NCBI RefSeq assembly: GCF_029931775.1
Contig: NC_079312.1
Span: 9,865,821-9,929,820, forward strand
Source of the DNA: Euleptes europaea
Taxonomy: Eukaryota > Chordata > Lepidosauria > Squamata > Sphaerodactylidae
Length of the DNA: 64,000 nt
Reading direction: 5' to 3'
Below the pieces are notes generated by a model. It saw only the letters and a list, made by a program, of their open reading frames with translations. It searched no databases and had not been told where the DNA came from. This document shows, one piece after another, positions 1 to 11,000 of the stretch. Made by a program: the position numbers and the translations under genes. How positions within the stretch are numbered: position 1 is the first letter of the stretch; every line of letters begins with the position of its first letter.

Positions 1-236
1 ACCAAGATGTGTCCCCTCGCCTCATCTGCATAAGCACTGCTGACAGATGGCCATCTATCTGTTTTGAATCTCTCGCCCTCCAGCTTCAGCAGGTGACCCC
101 CGCGTTCTAGTATGATGGGAGAGGGAGGAAAACATCTCCCTGTCCACTCTCTCCAAACCATGCATAATTTTATAGGCCTCTATCATGTCTCCCCCTTAAC
201 CGCCTTCTTTCCAAGCTCAACAGCCCCCTAAGCGTC
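1..236 (-). mobile_element. CR1-type LINE, 3' fragment
   Basis: Read on the minus strand, 120-236 encodes the conserved CR1 stretch resembling [19 protein letters not shown], just before the reverse transcriptase C-terminus and 3' UTR. The part up to position 1 matches the 3' UTR seen in the other CR1 copies of this window (the phrase gctgacagatggccatct recurs at 26.3 kb). It continues beyond the left edge. Non-functional fragment. Confidence 0.7.
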
Positions 237-776
237 TTAACCGCTCCCCATAGGACGCAGACCCAGACGCACACTCCCTTTCTTGTTTGCAAACAATGAA
301 TCTCTCCTTTTGTTTGCAAACAATGAATCCTTTTCATGCATTTCTCCTTTCTGAGGATGCAAAGATCTCCCGGCTTGGAAGCGTCCCTCCCTCCCTCCCT
401 TGGATGTGCAAAATTTTCCGCTCACCCCAAGCCACACTCTCTAGCCTCTCCCCCTCCCAACAAACAATAGTCTTACCCAAAAACACTGCTTGAGAAAGAA
501 GGGGGAGGAGCCCGTTTCCAGGGGCGGGACCCGAGCAGGGAGGGACCTGCAGAATGGACGTGAGGTCCTCACACGCGTGGCAGCTCCCCTGAGCAGTTTC
601 AGTCTTTGCAACAGTTGCCTAACAGTGCAACGCTGCAGAGCCTGTTTCCCTTCCCGCCCCGCTCTCATATGTCTTGCTGTGGTTTTATATTGCTTTTTAA
701 TATTTGTTAAGCTTGCCAGCCTCCAGGTCGTTTAGACGGTCTCAATGAACAACAGACCTATGCTGAAATAATGGGA
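237..776. other. No gene seen; short tandem pair and GC-rich stretch
   Basis: No coding exon is supported. A 19-bp unit (tgtttgcaaacaatgaatc) occurs twice at 284-302 and 311-329. The stretch 480-660 is GC-rich with several CpGs but shows no splice-flanked open frame. Confidence 0.4.
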
Positions 777-1285
777 TTGTCTACAAACAGCAGCACGTGG
801 CTCAAAATATTGCAACTGTATAATTTCCTGGAAGGTCTTTCGAAATGGAACCTCAGAACAACAATGGTCACTCGAATATGTACAACAGAAAACCTATAGG
901 GCGAAAACGCACGGTCGCTTTAGTCTCCTTTGTTCCCTGTTTCAGCCAGGATTCAGCCAGGATCGAACGCACATTCGGTGAAACGCATGCGTTCGATCCT
1001 GGCTGAATCCTGGCTGAAACAGGGAATAAAGGAGGCTAAAGTGACCATGCGTTTTCGCCCATAGTCCCAGTGGGAATGTTCACTGAATGTTCCTATGTTC
1101 ATAGGAATGAACTATATTGAATTATACTGAAGAGGAATGCATTATAATTCCCACGGGGACTATGTGTTTTCTGTTGTACATATTTGAGTTATCATTGTCG
1201 TTTTGAGGTTCTGCTTCGAAAGACCTTCCATAAAATTATACAATTGCAATATTTTGAGCCATGTGCTGTTGTTTGTAGATCGCCT
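777..1285. repeat. Long imperfect palindrome (fold-back element) with nested hairpin
   Basis: The segment 777-898 is the inverted copy of about 1160-1285 (both contain ctcaaaatattgcaa and ggaaggtctttcgaa in opposite orientation, roughly 85% identical by eye). The centre, 1061-1165, is also self-complementary (atagtccc at 1061 pairs with ggggactat near 1157). A second, independent hairpin lies at 899-1060. Together they look like a non-autonomous fold-back DNA element that received another MITE. No coding potential. Confidence 0.75.
899..1060. mobile_element. Hairpin MITE with 73-bp arms
   Basis: Starts GGGCGAAAACGCA and ends TGCGTTTTCGCCC; the two arms of about 73 bp are almost perfectly complementary around a short loop near 975-985. 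Flanks are ATA on both sides (896-898 and 1061-1063), and the other arm of the surrounding palindrome gives the uninterrupted sequence, so a 3-bp target duplication is likely. A 3-bp duplication fits PIF/Harbinger-like elements, but the superfamily is inferred only. Confidence 0.7.
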
Positions 1286-1415
1286 CCAGGTAGAAGGTGG
1301 CGATCTCCCGCTATGGCAACTGATCTCCAGCCGACAGAGATCAGTTCCCCGGGAGAAAACGGCAATTGAACTCGGTGGCACTGAAGTCCCTCCCTCCCCA
1401 AACCTCGCCCTTTAA
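1283..1415 (+). mobile_element. Truncated copy of a TIR-bearing MITE
   Basis: Carries the internal phrase tgatctccagccgacagaga and tail cctccccaaacc, shared with fuller copies at 12.16, 12.67, 18.56 and 54.60 kb whose ends read GGTTGCCAACCTCCAGG and its complement. Here it abuts the palindrome arm and has lost its first bases. Confidence 0.55.
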
Positions 1416-1904
1416 ATTTAAAATATTGATATGCCTGCCTCCTTTCCTGAGCATTTCCGAAGCTCCTAAGTAATATTAGTGCAAGAACAAAACGAAGCCA
1501 ATGAGGTGCACTAACCCAGAAATTTGAGAGCAATGTTTGAGAAATTAAACATTTCCAGGAATTTCCCAGCCTGGAGTTGGGAAATGCAATCCCTTCTCCT
1601 TACTTATTCCTGTTTCCTCTCTTCAAATTTTCATCTTGCTTCTACCCCCTCTGCCTCCTGCTTACCTCCCCAGATCCTGTTCTCACTTCTCCTCCCCACT
1701 AGTTTCTTCCCCTCCCACTAGGGCCTACTTCTGCATTCCCCCCCCCTCCAGTTCCTACTCCTACTTTGTAATTTACCTCTGGCTTCTGCCCCCACCCCTC
1801 ACTATCAGGGTTGGACGGAGAGGGCAGCATTAAGTGGTTTTGGCCAATTGTGCACTTAATAGGGTTCTCCAAAGCCAAGGGCAAGGCAGAGGCATCTCGA
1901 GGGA
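1416..1904. other. No gene seen
   Basis: Pyrimidine-rich in 1620-1800. Only short open frames of low-complexity composition; nothing recognised. Confidence 0.4.
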
Positions 1905-2690
1905 CTTCCTTGTGCCTTAAGTGCCGTCAAATCACTTCCCACTCATGGTGACCCTATGAATCAACGTCCTCCAAAACCCTCTTATTGTTTTCAGCCTTGC
2001 TCAGGCCATGGCTCCCCTTACAAAGTCAATCCATCTCATGTTAGGTCTTCCTCTTTTCCTGCTGCCTTCGACTTTTCCTAGCATTACTTTTCCAGTGACT
2101 CTTGTCGTCTCATAATATGACCAAAGTACAATAGCCTCAGTTTAGTCATTTTAGCTCATTCATTCAATCATAAACCTTTAATGGCATATAAATTGTTACA
2201 ATTGATACGAACAATGGTCATAAATCTTAAAACCAATAAGATAAAATCATAGCCAGTAACATCAGATATCAGAGGTTATACGTTTTTGGACCTTTAGCAC
2301 TTCTGCTAAATAATTGGCGGCATCCACAGTAACTTCTGGAGCTGAATCGTTCATTAGAAATTGACTTTAAATTTAAAGTCAAATTTAAATTTAACTTTAT
2401 TAGACAGGTGAAACTTGGGATGTAACCAGTTTTTTAACCATTTTCTACGAGGTGTTTCGTATAGAGGGCAATCACATAGAATATGTTCAGTTGTATCCAA
2501 GGAATTTGAATTACAGGGGCAAGTCCGTTCGTGAATTGGGATTAGTCATTTTAGCTGCTAGGGACAGTTCAGGCTTGATTTGATCTAGAACCCACTTATT
2601 TTTTTGGGTGGTCCACGGCATCCGCAACGTTCTCTTCCAACACCACATTTCAAAGGAAACGACTTTCTTCCAGTCGGGGACTTCCTTGGC
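1905..2690 (-). mobile_element. RTE/BovB-type LINE fragment, interrupted
   Basis: On the minus strand 1905-2156 and 2542-2690 form the end of a BovB-like LINE: the C-terminal coding region (compare KRGRPNKRWIDSLKEA in the better copy at 6.3 kb) and the 3' tail with the phrase gtcaccatgagtgggaag. It is split at 2157-2541 by another LINE insertion. Broken. Confidence 0.75.
2157..2541 (-). mobile_element. LINE 3'-end insertion with 15-bp target duplication (Vingi/I-like?)
   Basis: Flanked by TTAGTCATTTTAGCT at 2142-2156 and 2542-2556. The minus strand encodes a C-terminal Cys-His knuckle (CPCNSNSLDTTEHILCDCPL) followed by two stops, a 3' UTR and a (gaat)n-type tail, so it is a 5'-truncated target-primed insertion. 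The knuckle is shared by several LINE clades; Vingi or another I-group clade is my best guess. Confidence 0.6.
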
Positions 2691-3135
2691 AGCCCAAAAA
2701 TGGCAGCTGCGATATCATGAGGCAAGCGGAGGCAGTTTTTCAAATGACATTATTTGGTTGCCAAGGCGCCTCCTGAACCAGCCTCTCCTTCACGCCTGGC
2801 GAAAGGGAGCTGAGTGCCCCCCCCTTCCAAACATTGGGTGCTGGCAGCATTGCTACGGTCCGCAAAACCAAAACAGAAAAAAGAAGTCTGCTTCCCGATT
2901 GTGGATATTCATACCATAGAGCCACGATTCTGTCTGACCTTGCTTGTAGAGCTATTTGGACCATTAAGGGCAGCAATCTGAAAAATGATTGTGGATGGGC
3001 CTAGTTTATTCCAATACCGAAATGGGAAATGTTTGGATTAATGACCTGGCCCTATTTCTTATGAGCGTTTTAAAGCTTGGCCAGCGATGTTATACTTTGT
3101 ATTTTAAATACTTATAGTATGTATTTTATGAATCC
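2691..3135. other. No gene seen
   Basis: Unannotated sequence; no open frame with family resemblance and no clear repeat other than what borders it. Confidence 0.35.
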
Positions 3136-3180
3136 GAACCTCTGAGGAAGGCCTTGTGGCCGCAACGTGTTTGGTTTCAC
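3136..3180 (+). ncRNA. Degenerate hammerhead-ribozyme-like motif
   Basis: CTGAGGA (3142-3148) matches the CUGANGA core box, GGCC-ttgt-GGCC (3150-3161) forms stem II, then GCAAC (3162-3166) stands where GAAAC is expected. The order box-stem-box is that of a hammerhead core. Similar motifs are known in Penelope-like retroelements. One core base is changed, so activity is unlikely in this copy; the motif call is an inference from the layout. Confidence 0.4.
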
Positions 3181-3334
3181 TGCTTTTTAAAAAAACCTTG
3201 TATTGTATTAAAATTCTGCTAGTTTATCTCGTATAACCTATTGGTATTCTTACTGTTATTAGATGGTGTGTTAACCTTTTTTGGGAACCAGCATTGCTAT
3301 GGTCTGCAATGCTATTGTTATTTGTTTATTCATC

Positions 3335-3430
3335 CTCAATCCATGGTAAACCACTTCTGCTTCTCACCTACCTTGAAAGCCCCTTGTGGGGGTTACAGAC
3401 ATGGATTGCGATTTGACGGCACTTATGTAT
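3335..3430 (+). mobile_element. SINE body/tail fragment (5S-SINE family)
   Basis: Phrases ggtaaaccacttctg, cttgaaagcccc and gatttgacggcact match the body and tail of the 5S-derived SINEs at 14.64 and 49.94 kb. The 5S head is missing. Confidence 0.55.
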
Positions 3431-3779
3431 GTTGCTCCTCAATGGGGGCCCAAAGCGGCTAAAACCATTCTTCTCTCCTCCATTTTATCCTCACGACAAT
3501 CCTGTGTTGTAGTTTAGGCTGAGAGAGGGGGACTGGCCCAAGTTCATCTCACAAGCTTCCATGGTGGAGGGAAAGATTTGAACCTGAGACTCCTTGATAG
3601 TATCCCACACTGACTGCGTTGTATATGATCTCAGCTCCTTGGAATGTACTGGGAGGGAGGCATTTATTTTCTCTACTGAGAAAGCATTGGATGCTGGCAA
3701 AGATTTACATCTGAGTTACCTGGGTCTTCCAATTGACACTAATGTTCTTTTCGAAAGGTTGGCTAGTCTTCTTATAGAG
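3431..3779. other. No gene seen
   Basis: Contains part of a tRNA-SINE-like tail (ctctcctccattttatcctcac, near 3470) but no complete repeat and no coding exon. Confidence 0.35.
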
Positions 3780-4064
3780 CACTGGTTCCCAACTAGGGGT
3801 CCATGGACCCCCAGGGGTCCACGAGAACTAAATTAAGGTCCGCGAAACAAAGTTATAAACCCATAATAAATTAATATTTTCAATTTAAAGTTCTCTATTA
3901 TAAAAATATATACTCAAATATTATTCTAAGTTTAATGTTTAACTAACAGTTATGATTAAAGTTTATTTTCAAATTCTCCGAATTTTCATTTTGAACCTTG
4001 AGGTCCCTGCACCGAACAAAAAAGTCCTAGTGGTCCCTGGTCAAAAAAAGGTTGGGAACCACTG
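3780..4064. mobile_element. hAT-type MITE, 285 bp, exact 8-bp target duplication
   Basis: Ends CACTGGTTCCCAAC and GTTGGGAACCACTG are inverted repeats, and the element is flanked by TTATAGAG at 3772-3779 and 4065-4072. An exact 8-bp duplication is the hAT hallmark. The AT-rich inside has no transposase. Confidence 0.9.
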
Positions 4065-4339
4065 TTATAGAGAAATGGTGCACTACAGCAGCAAAGACTC
4101 TAGGCTACAAATTATTTAATAGAAGGGTTTTTTTTAAAGCCCTACCTTTTTATAATGAAACAGTACTCATCATGGCTGACAACTAAACCACCAAACAAAA
4201 GATACTAAATATCACATTAACAATACAATGAAAACAGTATAAAACAATAAAAGTGGCAATAAATAATCCCAGCTATTCCCAGCAAGGCTTTTGACTGACC
4301 ATTATAGATTTGATAGGCTGTGCAGGTTTTTAAAAACGC

Positions 4340-4446
4340 TACTTTGGCATTAGGCCATGGCAAACCACTTCTGAACCACTTCTGAACGTCTCTTGCCTTG
4401 AAAACCCTACGTGGTAGCCATAAGTCAGTTTTGACTTGACGGCTCT
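4340..4446 (+). mobile_element. SINE body fragment (5S-SINE family)
   Basis: ggcaaaccacttctgaa, tcttgccttgaaaaccc and gtcagttttgacttgacgg match the SINE body and the tail shared with BovB. No head. Confidence 0.55.
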
Positions 4447-4656
4447 TTCCACCACTGGAGGACAGTGCTTTTGTAAGAGCAAAGCGGAGCATTTATTTCC
4501 AGAGACAGAGCAAAGCATTGGGAAAGGGGTGGGTGTGGGTGGGGGGGCTGTCCGATTGAAAAGCCTTTCTATGAACCCGGGAGTCTTTTCTTCCCATGAA
4601 TGGCATTTAGATTGCACAGACAAGCACCAACTTATAGACTACTATGTAGCATTACA

Positions 4657-4918
4657 GGAGAATTACACAACTTTAAGGTTGGCAATGAGGAAATTGAAAT
4701 TGTTAAAGACTTTCTATTCCTTGCCTCCGCCATCAACCAAAAGGGAGACTGCAGCCAAGAAATCAGAAGGAGATGGAGACTGGGAAGGGCAGCCATGAAG
4801 GAGCTAGAAAATATTTTGAAGTGTAAGGATGTATCACTGGCCACCAAGACTAGATTAATTCATGCCATCGTATTCCCTATGACGATGTATGGGTGTGACT
4901 GGACAGTCAAGAAAGGAG
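4657..4918 (+). mobile_element. RTE/BovB-type LINE fragment
   Basis: The plus strand encodes the region after the reverse transcriptase: KVGNEEIEIVKDFLFL, then CSQEIRRRWRLGRAAMKELE and RLIHAIVFPMTMYGCD. It matches the copy at 6.6-6.96 kb read on the other strand. Truncated at both ends, with a base lost near MYGCDW where others read MYGCDSW. Confidence 0.8.
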
Positions 4919-5259
4919 TTGGCAACTCTGTCTTCCATACTTTCATCTTTTTCATGTGCCTTTCAAGCAGTTGGGGTGTTTTAGCCCGTTAAAATATTGT
5001 AGTCAATGACGGTGTCATTTCGGGGGGAACTTGCCCTCCATTCCCACCCACCCCCATGGGGGGGGGTCCTTTCTGAGCAGGAAAGTTTGCTTCTTCATAC
5101 TAGATGTATAAAAGACCAGTTGTGACAGAAAAGCACTCTGTTCAAGCCCAGAAGTAATTTTTTCCTGTGCAAAGTTATGTTGGCTTCTCTGTTCGGACTA
5201 ATCTGATGGAGACCATGTTTGCTCTCTTCAGTGACATGGTCTCTCCCATGTGTGGATTC
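4919..5259. other. No gene seen
   Basis: Nothing recognised. Confidence 0.35.
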
Positions 5260-5600
5260 TGTGATGGGAAATAACATCTGAGAAGGCCTTCTCCGTCATG
5301 GCACCAAAGTTCTGGAACTGGCCGCCCAGGAAGATTCACATGCCCCCTTCTGTTGACATCTTCTGCCCGTGGGTGAAGACTTTTTTGTTCCATTTGGTGT
5401 TCCCTCAGTGATCCCTCCGTCCTGATCAATGCTTTCATTTCTGGTTTTATATTTTAGTCTTTTAACTGTTTTAAATTTGTTTTAATGATATGTGTTGGGG
5501 AATTGATTTTAATGGTTTTAAAATGTAATTTTATCATGTTAAATTGTTAGCTGCTTTGGTGGTCCTTGTAAGGGCAGAAAGGCAGAATATAAAAGTTGTA
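5260..5600 (+). mobile_element. LINE 3' UTR-like repeat (L2/CR1 group)
   Basis: The text from 'gaaggccttctccgtcatggcacc' through AT-rich 'ttaactgttttaaatttg' to 'ggcagaatataaaagttg' has the layout of L2-type LINE 3' ends common in reptiles (a GC-rich coding end, a T-rich body, then a gcggtatataa-like end). Family assignment is by resemblance only. Confidence 0.4.
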
Positions 5601-5904
5601 CATAAAGAAAGTCTTTTGGGAACACATCCCACATTTTGCCCAGGTAAACTCAATATTAACGGAATTAACGAAAAGGGGGGGAGGGGGGGAACCCTCAACC
5701 TGAGCAAGACAGACAGAGACCCTAAAAGCTGAGCTGCAAATTTATACAAAATACTGATATTGTTTCTTATGCAGTGTACACTCAGTTATAAACTCTAGGC
5801 CCCAAAATTAGGCTAATCAATTAAAAGGCTCTAAAAAGATAATTGCTAATTTACAAACATGGTTGATGATCATAAATATATGTAAAAGACCGATGGATAA
5901 CCAA
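5601..5904. other. No gene seen
   Basis: Nothing recognised; A/T-rich. Confidence 0.3.
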
Positions 5905-5937
5905 ATGCGTTTTGGCCTGTGGGGCCTTCTTCAGTGG
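5905..5937 (-). ncRNA. Degenerate hammerhead-ribozyme-like motif
   Basis: On the minus strand: CTGAAGA (complement of 5928-5934), stem II GGCC (5923-5926) with GGCC (5914-5917) around a ccaca-type loop, then AAAAC (5909-5913) in place of GAAAC. Same architecture as at 3136 and 20793. Probably the end of a decayed Penelope-like or related retroelement. Confidence 0.4.
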
Positions 5938-5940
5938 TCA

Positions 5941-6295
5941 TACATACAATTCCATATTTCAGATACACATATAAAGGTATGCTAAAAATAATTGCCTTCT
6001 ATATTGTGCGGCCTGTTGTTGTCACTTATTGGTGTAAAGGCTGGAATATTCACCAATGGGGGGGGTCTGCGGCAGTGGGCCCCACCAGAAATCCCTGGCC
6101 CTGCCAGCTACCCCACCTCTGCATATACCGGCACCAGCCCTGAGTCTGTCATCTGAGTCTGCCTAGTTTATTCCACTATCACCACTGGCCCTTGAAAACT
6201 ACTTGTTGCTCACAAGATTAAGCACACACAAAAAACCCACAAAACAATATCATGTGATTTCAGTAGGAAGTTTTATTTTAAAAAAACAAGATGAA
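5941..6295. other. No gene seen
   Basis: Contains a short G run at 6058-6067; no coding region. Confidence 0.3.
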
Positions 6296-6962
6296 ATTGT
6301 GTGTGTGCATGTTAAGCGCCATGAAGTCGCTTCTGACTCATGGCGACCCTATGAATCAGTGTCCTCCAAAACATCCTATCTTTAATAGCCTTGCTCAGGT
6401 CATGCAAATTGAGGACTTTGGCTTCCTTTAAAGAGTCAATCCATCTCTTGTTGGGTCTTCCTCTTTTCCTGCTGCCTTCAACTTTCCCTAGCATGATTGT
6501 CTTTTCCAGTGACTCTTGTCTTCTCATAATGTGACCAAAGTACGACAGCCTCAGTCATTTTAGCTTCTAGGGTCAGTTCAGGCTTGATTTGATCTATAAC
6601 TCACTGATTTGTTTTTTTGGCAGTCCACGGAATCTGTAACACTCTCCTCCAACACCACATTGAAAAGGAATCTACTTTCTTCTTATCAGCTTTCTTCACT
6701 GTCCAGCTGTCACACCCATACATAGTCATAGGGAATACGATGGCATGAATTAATCTAGTCTTGGTGGCCAGTGACACATCCTTACACTTCAGAATCTTTT
6801 CTAGCTCCTTCATGGCTGCCCTTCCCAGTCTCAATCTCCTTCTGATTTCTTGGCTGCAGTCTCCCTTTTGGTTGATGATGGAGCCAAGGAATAAAAAGTC
6901 TTGAACAATTTCAATTTCCTCATTGCCAACCTTAAAGTTGAGCAATTCTCCTGTAGCATTAG
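6296..6962 (-). mobile_element. RTE/BovB-type LINE, 3' part
   Basis: The best BovB copy here. Minus-strand reading gives the post-RT region (VGNEEIEIVQDFLFLGSIIN, MKELEKILKCKDVSLATKTR, MYGCDSWTVKKADKKK, WCWRRVLQIPWTAKKTNQ) and then the C-terminal RKRGRPNKRWIDSLKEAKVL. The 3' tail ends gtcgccatgagtcagaagcg followed by a CA-rich run. The two coding stretches are out of frame with one another between about 6528 and 6600. 5'-truncated inside the RT region. Confidence 0.85.
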
Positions 6963-7367
6963 CACAACCAAAAACTCCCAGTGTCTTGCAGACTGCCTCC
7001 CCCAGGTAGACTTGAAAAGTTAACACATTTCGGAGAGGTGTGGGTCTGATTCCCATTATAGAGGAAAGGAACATCCTGAATTGCATGGCCCGAGCTTGCC
7101 GGGGCTGTCCCCAAATGGACATCCCAAATTTGCAAGGGCCATCCTGAATTTCAAGACCAGACATCCACAGGTTCTAGTCTCCCCCTTTAGTGTCTCAAGC
7201 TGACAAGAGCTTTTATCCAGTATGGCCCAAATCACAAGCAGGACTGAAGGAACGGAGGAAGTGCCTTGCTCCTTTTACTCTCTGATAACATTCTGAATAC
7301 CTTTCCCCCACCCATAGCTCATTCACTGAAATGGATTCACTCCTGCGAGAACATCTCCAACTGCGTT
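6963..7367. other. No gene seen; 3' flank of the SCAN-ZF gene
   Basis: Lies downstream (minus strand) of the stop codon at 7368-7370 and probably holds the 3' UTR. No AATAAA is evident close to the stop. Confidence 0.35.
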
Positions 7368-8020
7368 TCAGCTCATAACGGAGCTTTCCCCACATTCGGA
7401 GGATGTGATATACGGGTTCTCGTCAGTATGGACCCTGCGGTGCCTGCTGAGGCTGAACCGCTGTCGGAAGCTTTTCCCACAGTCAGTGCACTCATACGGT
7501 TTCTCTTCCGTGTGAGTCCTCTGATGGCGGTTGCGGTCCGAGCTGCAGATGAAGGTCTTCCCGCACTCCGAGCACTTGTATGGCTTCTCTCCGGTGTGGA
7601 TGCGCTGATGGGTGGCGAGGCCAGAGCTGTAAAGGAAACACTTCCCACACACCAAACAGTTGTGGGGCTTTCCTCTCTTGCGCATGCGCTTGTATTTCAG
7701 GGAACTCCCGCTGTGGCAGAAGCTCTTCCCATAAGCACCATAGGCGCTGTGTCTCTTGCTGGTATGGCTCCTCTGCTGGACTGTCATTCCTCCCAGATCT
7801 ATGTAAGACCCTCCATAAGGAACAGATCCATCCATGAGCTTCCCCAGGTCAGTTTCTTGCTGGAACTCTACTCTCGGCTGATCATAGAGGGCATTTTCCT
7901 GATCACAACACTGAGGGCCAGTTTTGTCTGCGTTTTCTGTAGGTGTTCCAAATAATCCATCTCTGTCTGAATTTTCTGGTGCAGATTTCTCACCCTGATT
8001 TATGGTCAGCCACCCCTGGC
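7368..8020 (-). CDS. Zinc-finger exon of the SCAN-ZF gene
   Basis: Last coding exon, acceptor ctgcag just 5' at 8021-8026. About 110 residues of linker (starting [17 protein letters not shown]), then a finger lacking its cysteines ([19 protein letters not shown]), three canonical C2H2 fingers joined by TGEKPYK or TEEKPYE linkers, and a tail [11 protein letters not shown] that looks like a finger cut short by the stop. Contact-helix residues of the three fingers read YSSGLAT, CSSDRNR and QRFSLSR. Confidence 0.9.
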
Positions 8021-11000
8021 CTGCAGAAGAAATGAGAAATAAGAAAACCCAAACAGGACTTATCTTCTGGACTAGAGAAAAAAGGAGCTTCAAAGCAGGA
8101 AACGAAAGTACTAGGAAGAACAGCTTTCCCAAACCTTGGGGGAAAGGTTGATTTGGTGTGCACATAACACAGGGCCTTTTCAATGGCAGCTCCATGATTA
8201 TAGAACACCCTCCCTAAGGAGGTGTGCCTAGTCTCCTCACTCTTGATTTTGAGGAGACAGCTGGCAGCTTGCAAATGCAATGTTAACGTGTGGTTTTAAT
8301 ATAATTTATTGTGTTTTTTATTGTAAGCCACCTGGACTTCCTGTAAGGTAGAAAAGCAGCTAATACGTGTTTTAAATAAATAAAAAAATTTTTTAAAAAG
8401 GAGTCCAGTAAGGAAACAAGTAATATTTATTTACAATATTTCTAGATATGAGTGTTCAAAATTTTTAACTATTTGATGTTTACCACCTTGGGGGCACCAT
8501 TAGGGCTTAAAGTCGGCATAGAAATGTTTTAAATAAATAAATATAGATACCCTTTCAGGTTAAAGAAAAGTTCATCGGGCAGTTCCCCATGTTGGGGAAC
8601 TGTTTTAAATGATGTCTACACATTTTGTAACGGGCACCATCTTGGATGAGTGGCCCTCTCATGTGTGACAGAGAAGAACTTTACCTATTTTTCTATATTT
8701 CCCTTTTTCGCTCACCCACACAGCTCGACGCTATCTTCTCCATCCCAGAGACACTGTGAGCCTTAAGCGGCCCCTGAGCTCCCTGAAGGGCCCACAGCTG
8801 AGATCAGACCAAGAAGGAGCTTCAGAGCATCCCAGATCACAGGCATAAAAGGGACCCTTTCCTTACCCGGCAAGTGGGCATCTCCATCATCTTCCTCCTT
8901 GGCCACAGTGCACGGCTGGGGCTCGAAGCCTGATGGAGCTTTCTCAGCCTCCGAGAATCTCACAGCTACCTCCCCTAACAGCATCGGCACCTGCAACATG
9001 AGTAAGGTCAGAGAATAGAATGGGAGAACATCTGGTCCAGCATCCCATCTCACACAGCAGCCAACCAGTCACTACAGAGGACCAAATGTCGCCTTCTGGC
9101 TCAGGTATTCAAAGGTTGGCTGCTCCTGAATGTGGAGGAGAAGGAGGAGGAGAAGGAGAAGGAGGAGAAGAAGAAGAGTTGGTTTTTATATGCCAACTTT
9201 ATCTACCACTTAAGGGAGACTCCGGCTTACAATCACCTTCCCTTCCCCTCCCCACAACGACACCCTGTGAGGTGGGTGGGGCTGAGAAAGCTGTGACTTG
9301 CCCAAGGTCATCCAGCTGGCTTTGTGTGTAGGAATGGGAAAACAAATCCAGTTCACCAGATTAGCCTCCGCTGCTCATGTGGAGGAGTGGGGAATCAAAC
9401 CCGGTTCTCCAGATCAGACTCCACCACTCTGAACCACTGCTCTTAACCACTACACCACGCTGGCTCTCTTTGTTCCCTTTAGTCAACATAGCTAGTAGCC
9501 ACTTTCCTCCATGGATCTGTGTAAGCCCCTTTTAAAGCCCTCTATGCCTGTGGCCATTGCTACGTTCTCTGGCAGCGAATTTCACCATTCAATTCCCCAC
9601 TGAGTGAAGAATTATTTCCCGTTGTCTGTCCTGACCCTATTTCCCAACAAGTTCATTGGATGCCCCCGAGTTCTAGTATTTGGGGAGGAATTCGTGGTGT
9701 CTTGGAGCACCCAAACTCCTTCAACCTTTCCTAACAAGAAAGGTGCTCCAACCTACCACGTATGTCACCCCAAGTTACCTGGAAAAAGACTGGAATAACA
9801 ATGGAGAAAGAGGAGAAATCAGGACAGTTTCTTTAGAAACACAGGAACTTTGGCAGACTTTATAGATGGGCACAAAGCAAAACATGGATGCACCTGACTT
9901 ACATCGAACTGGGCCAGGTGAAGGAAGGCCAGATCAAAGAAAGCAAGTGAACACACAAAGCTCATAATGAATCAGAGCATTGGTCCGCAAAGGTCAGTCT
10001 TGTCTCCTGGACCTGGCAGTGCAGATGGTAAGCAGGGGAAACACAGAAGATTGGCTTCTCTCACAGCCAATCACAAAGCAGTGTGTAAAGAGGCGGGGAT
10101 TCAAATCCTTCCTGCTACCTCAGAGATCTTTCTGAGCAAAAGAAAGGATTTTTAAAAATGAGGCTTGGATTTTCTCTCCCCCCCCCCACCTTCTTTCAGA
10201 TTGCTCTGTTTTTTGTATTTTGTTCTTAAAATGCTTTTTTATGTGGCAGTAGGGTTGGGGGGGAGGAAATCTTCTCTCACGGTGAGCACTGCGAAGTAAG
10301 CCAATTACAGAGCAGCATTTAAAGGGGGGACTTGATTTGAGCTTGGGAGACGGCTGGCAATGAATCTCAGGTAAAACTGTCATCAGCTGTCCACCATGAG
10401 CAGCAGGCAGGCAGGCAGGCAATAACCACCCTCTAGAGGGTAAAGCAGCCCTTTCTTTCTATTTTGAGGCAGGCTGAGCCACCATCCCTGGATCATAGTG
10501 CCAAATGCCACGGTGGAATCACCTCACCTGTTTTTCCTGCCTCTCGGCCTCTCGCTGCATCTGCAGGAACTCCTCAGCCAAGGTCACGGCTTGGGCGCTG
10601 CTCTCCGGGCCCTGCTCCTTTACCCAGTTCTGGACCTCCAGGGGCAGGACAGTCAGGAACTGCTCCAGGACCAGCAGCTCCAGGATCTGCTCCTTGGTGC
10701 GGCTGTCGACTCTCAGCCACTGACTGCAAAGCTCCTGAAGCCTGCGGTAAGTCCCTCTCGGCCCCTCGGCCTCCTGGTAGCAGAAATGCCGGAAGTGCTG
10801 GCGCAGCTTCTCCCGACGTCTGGAGTCCCCCTTCAAGACAGCTGCCTTCACCTTCCCATAATCCTCTCTGTCTTGGGCTGGCAGCCTCTCAAATGCCTGC
10901 TCAGCCTCTCCGCTCAACGCTGGCAGGAGTCGGGTAGCCCACTCTTCCCTGGGCCATCGGCAAGCTTTGGCCACTTGCTCGAAGGAGGCCAGAAACCCCT

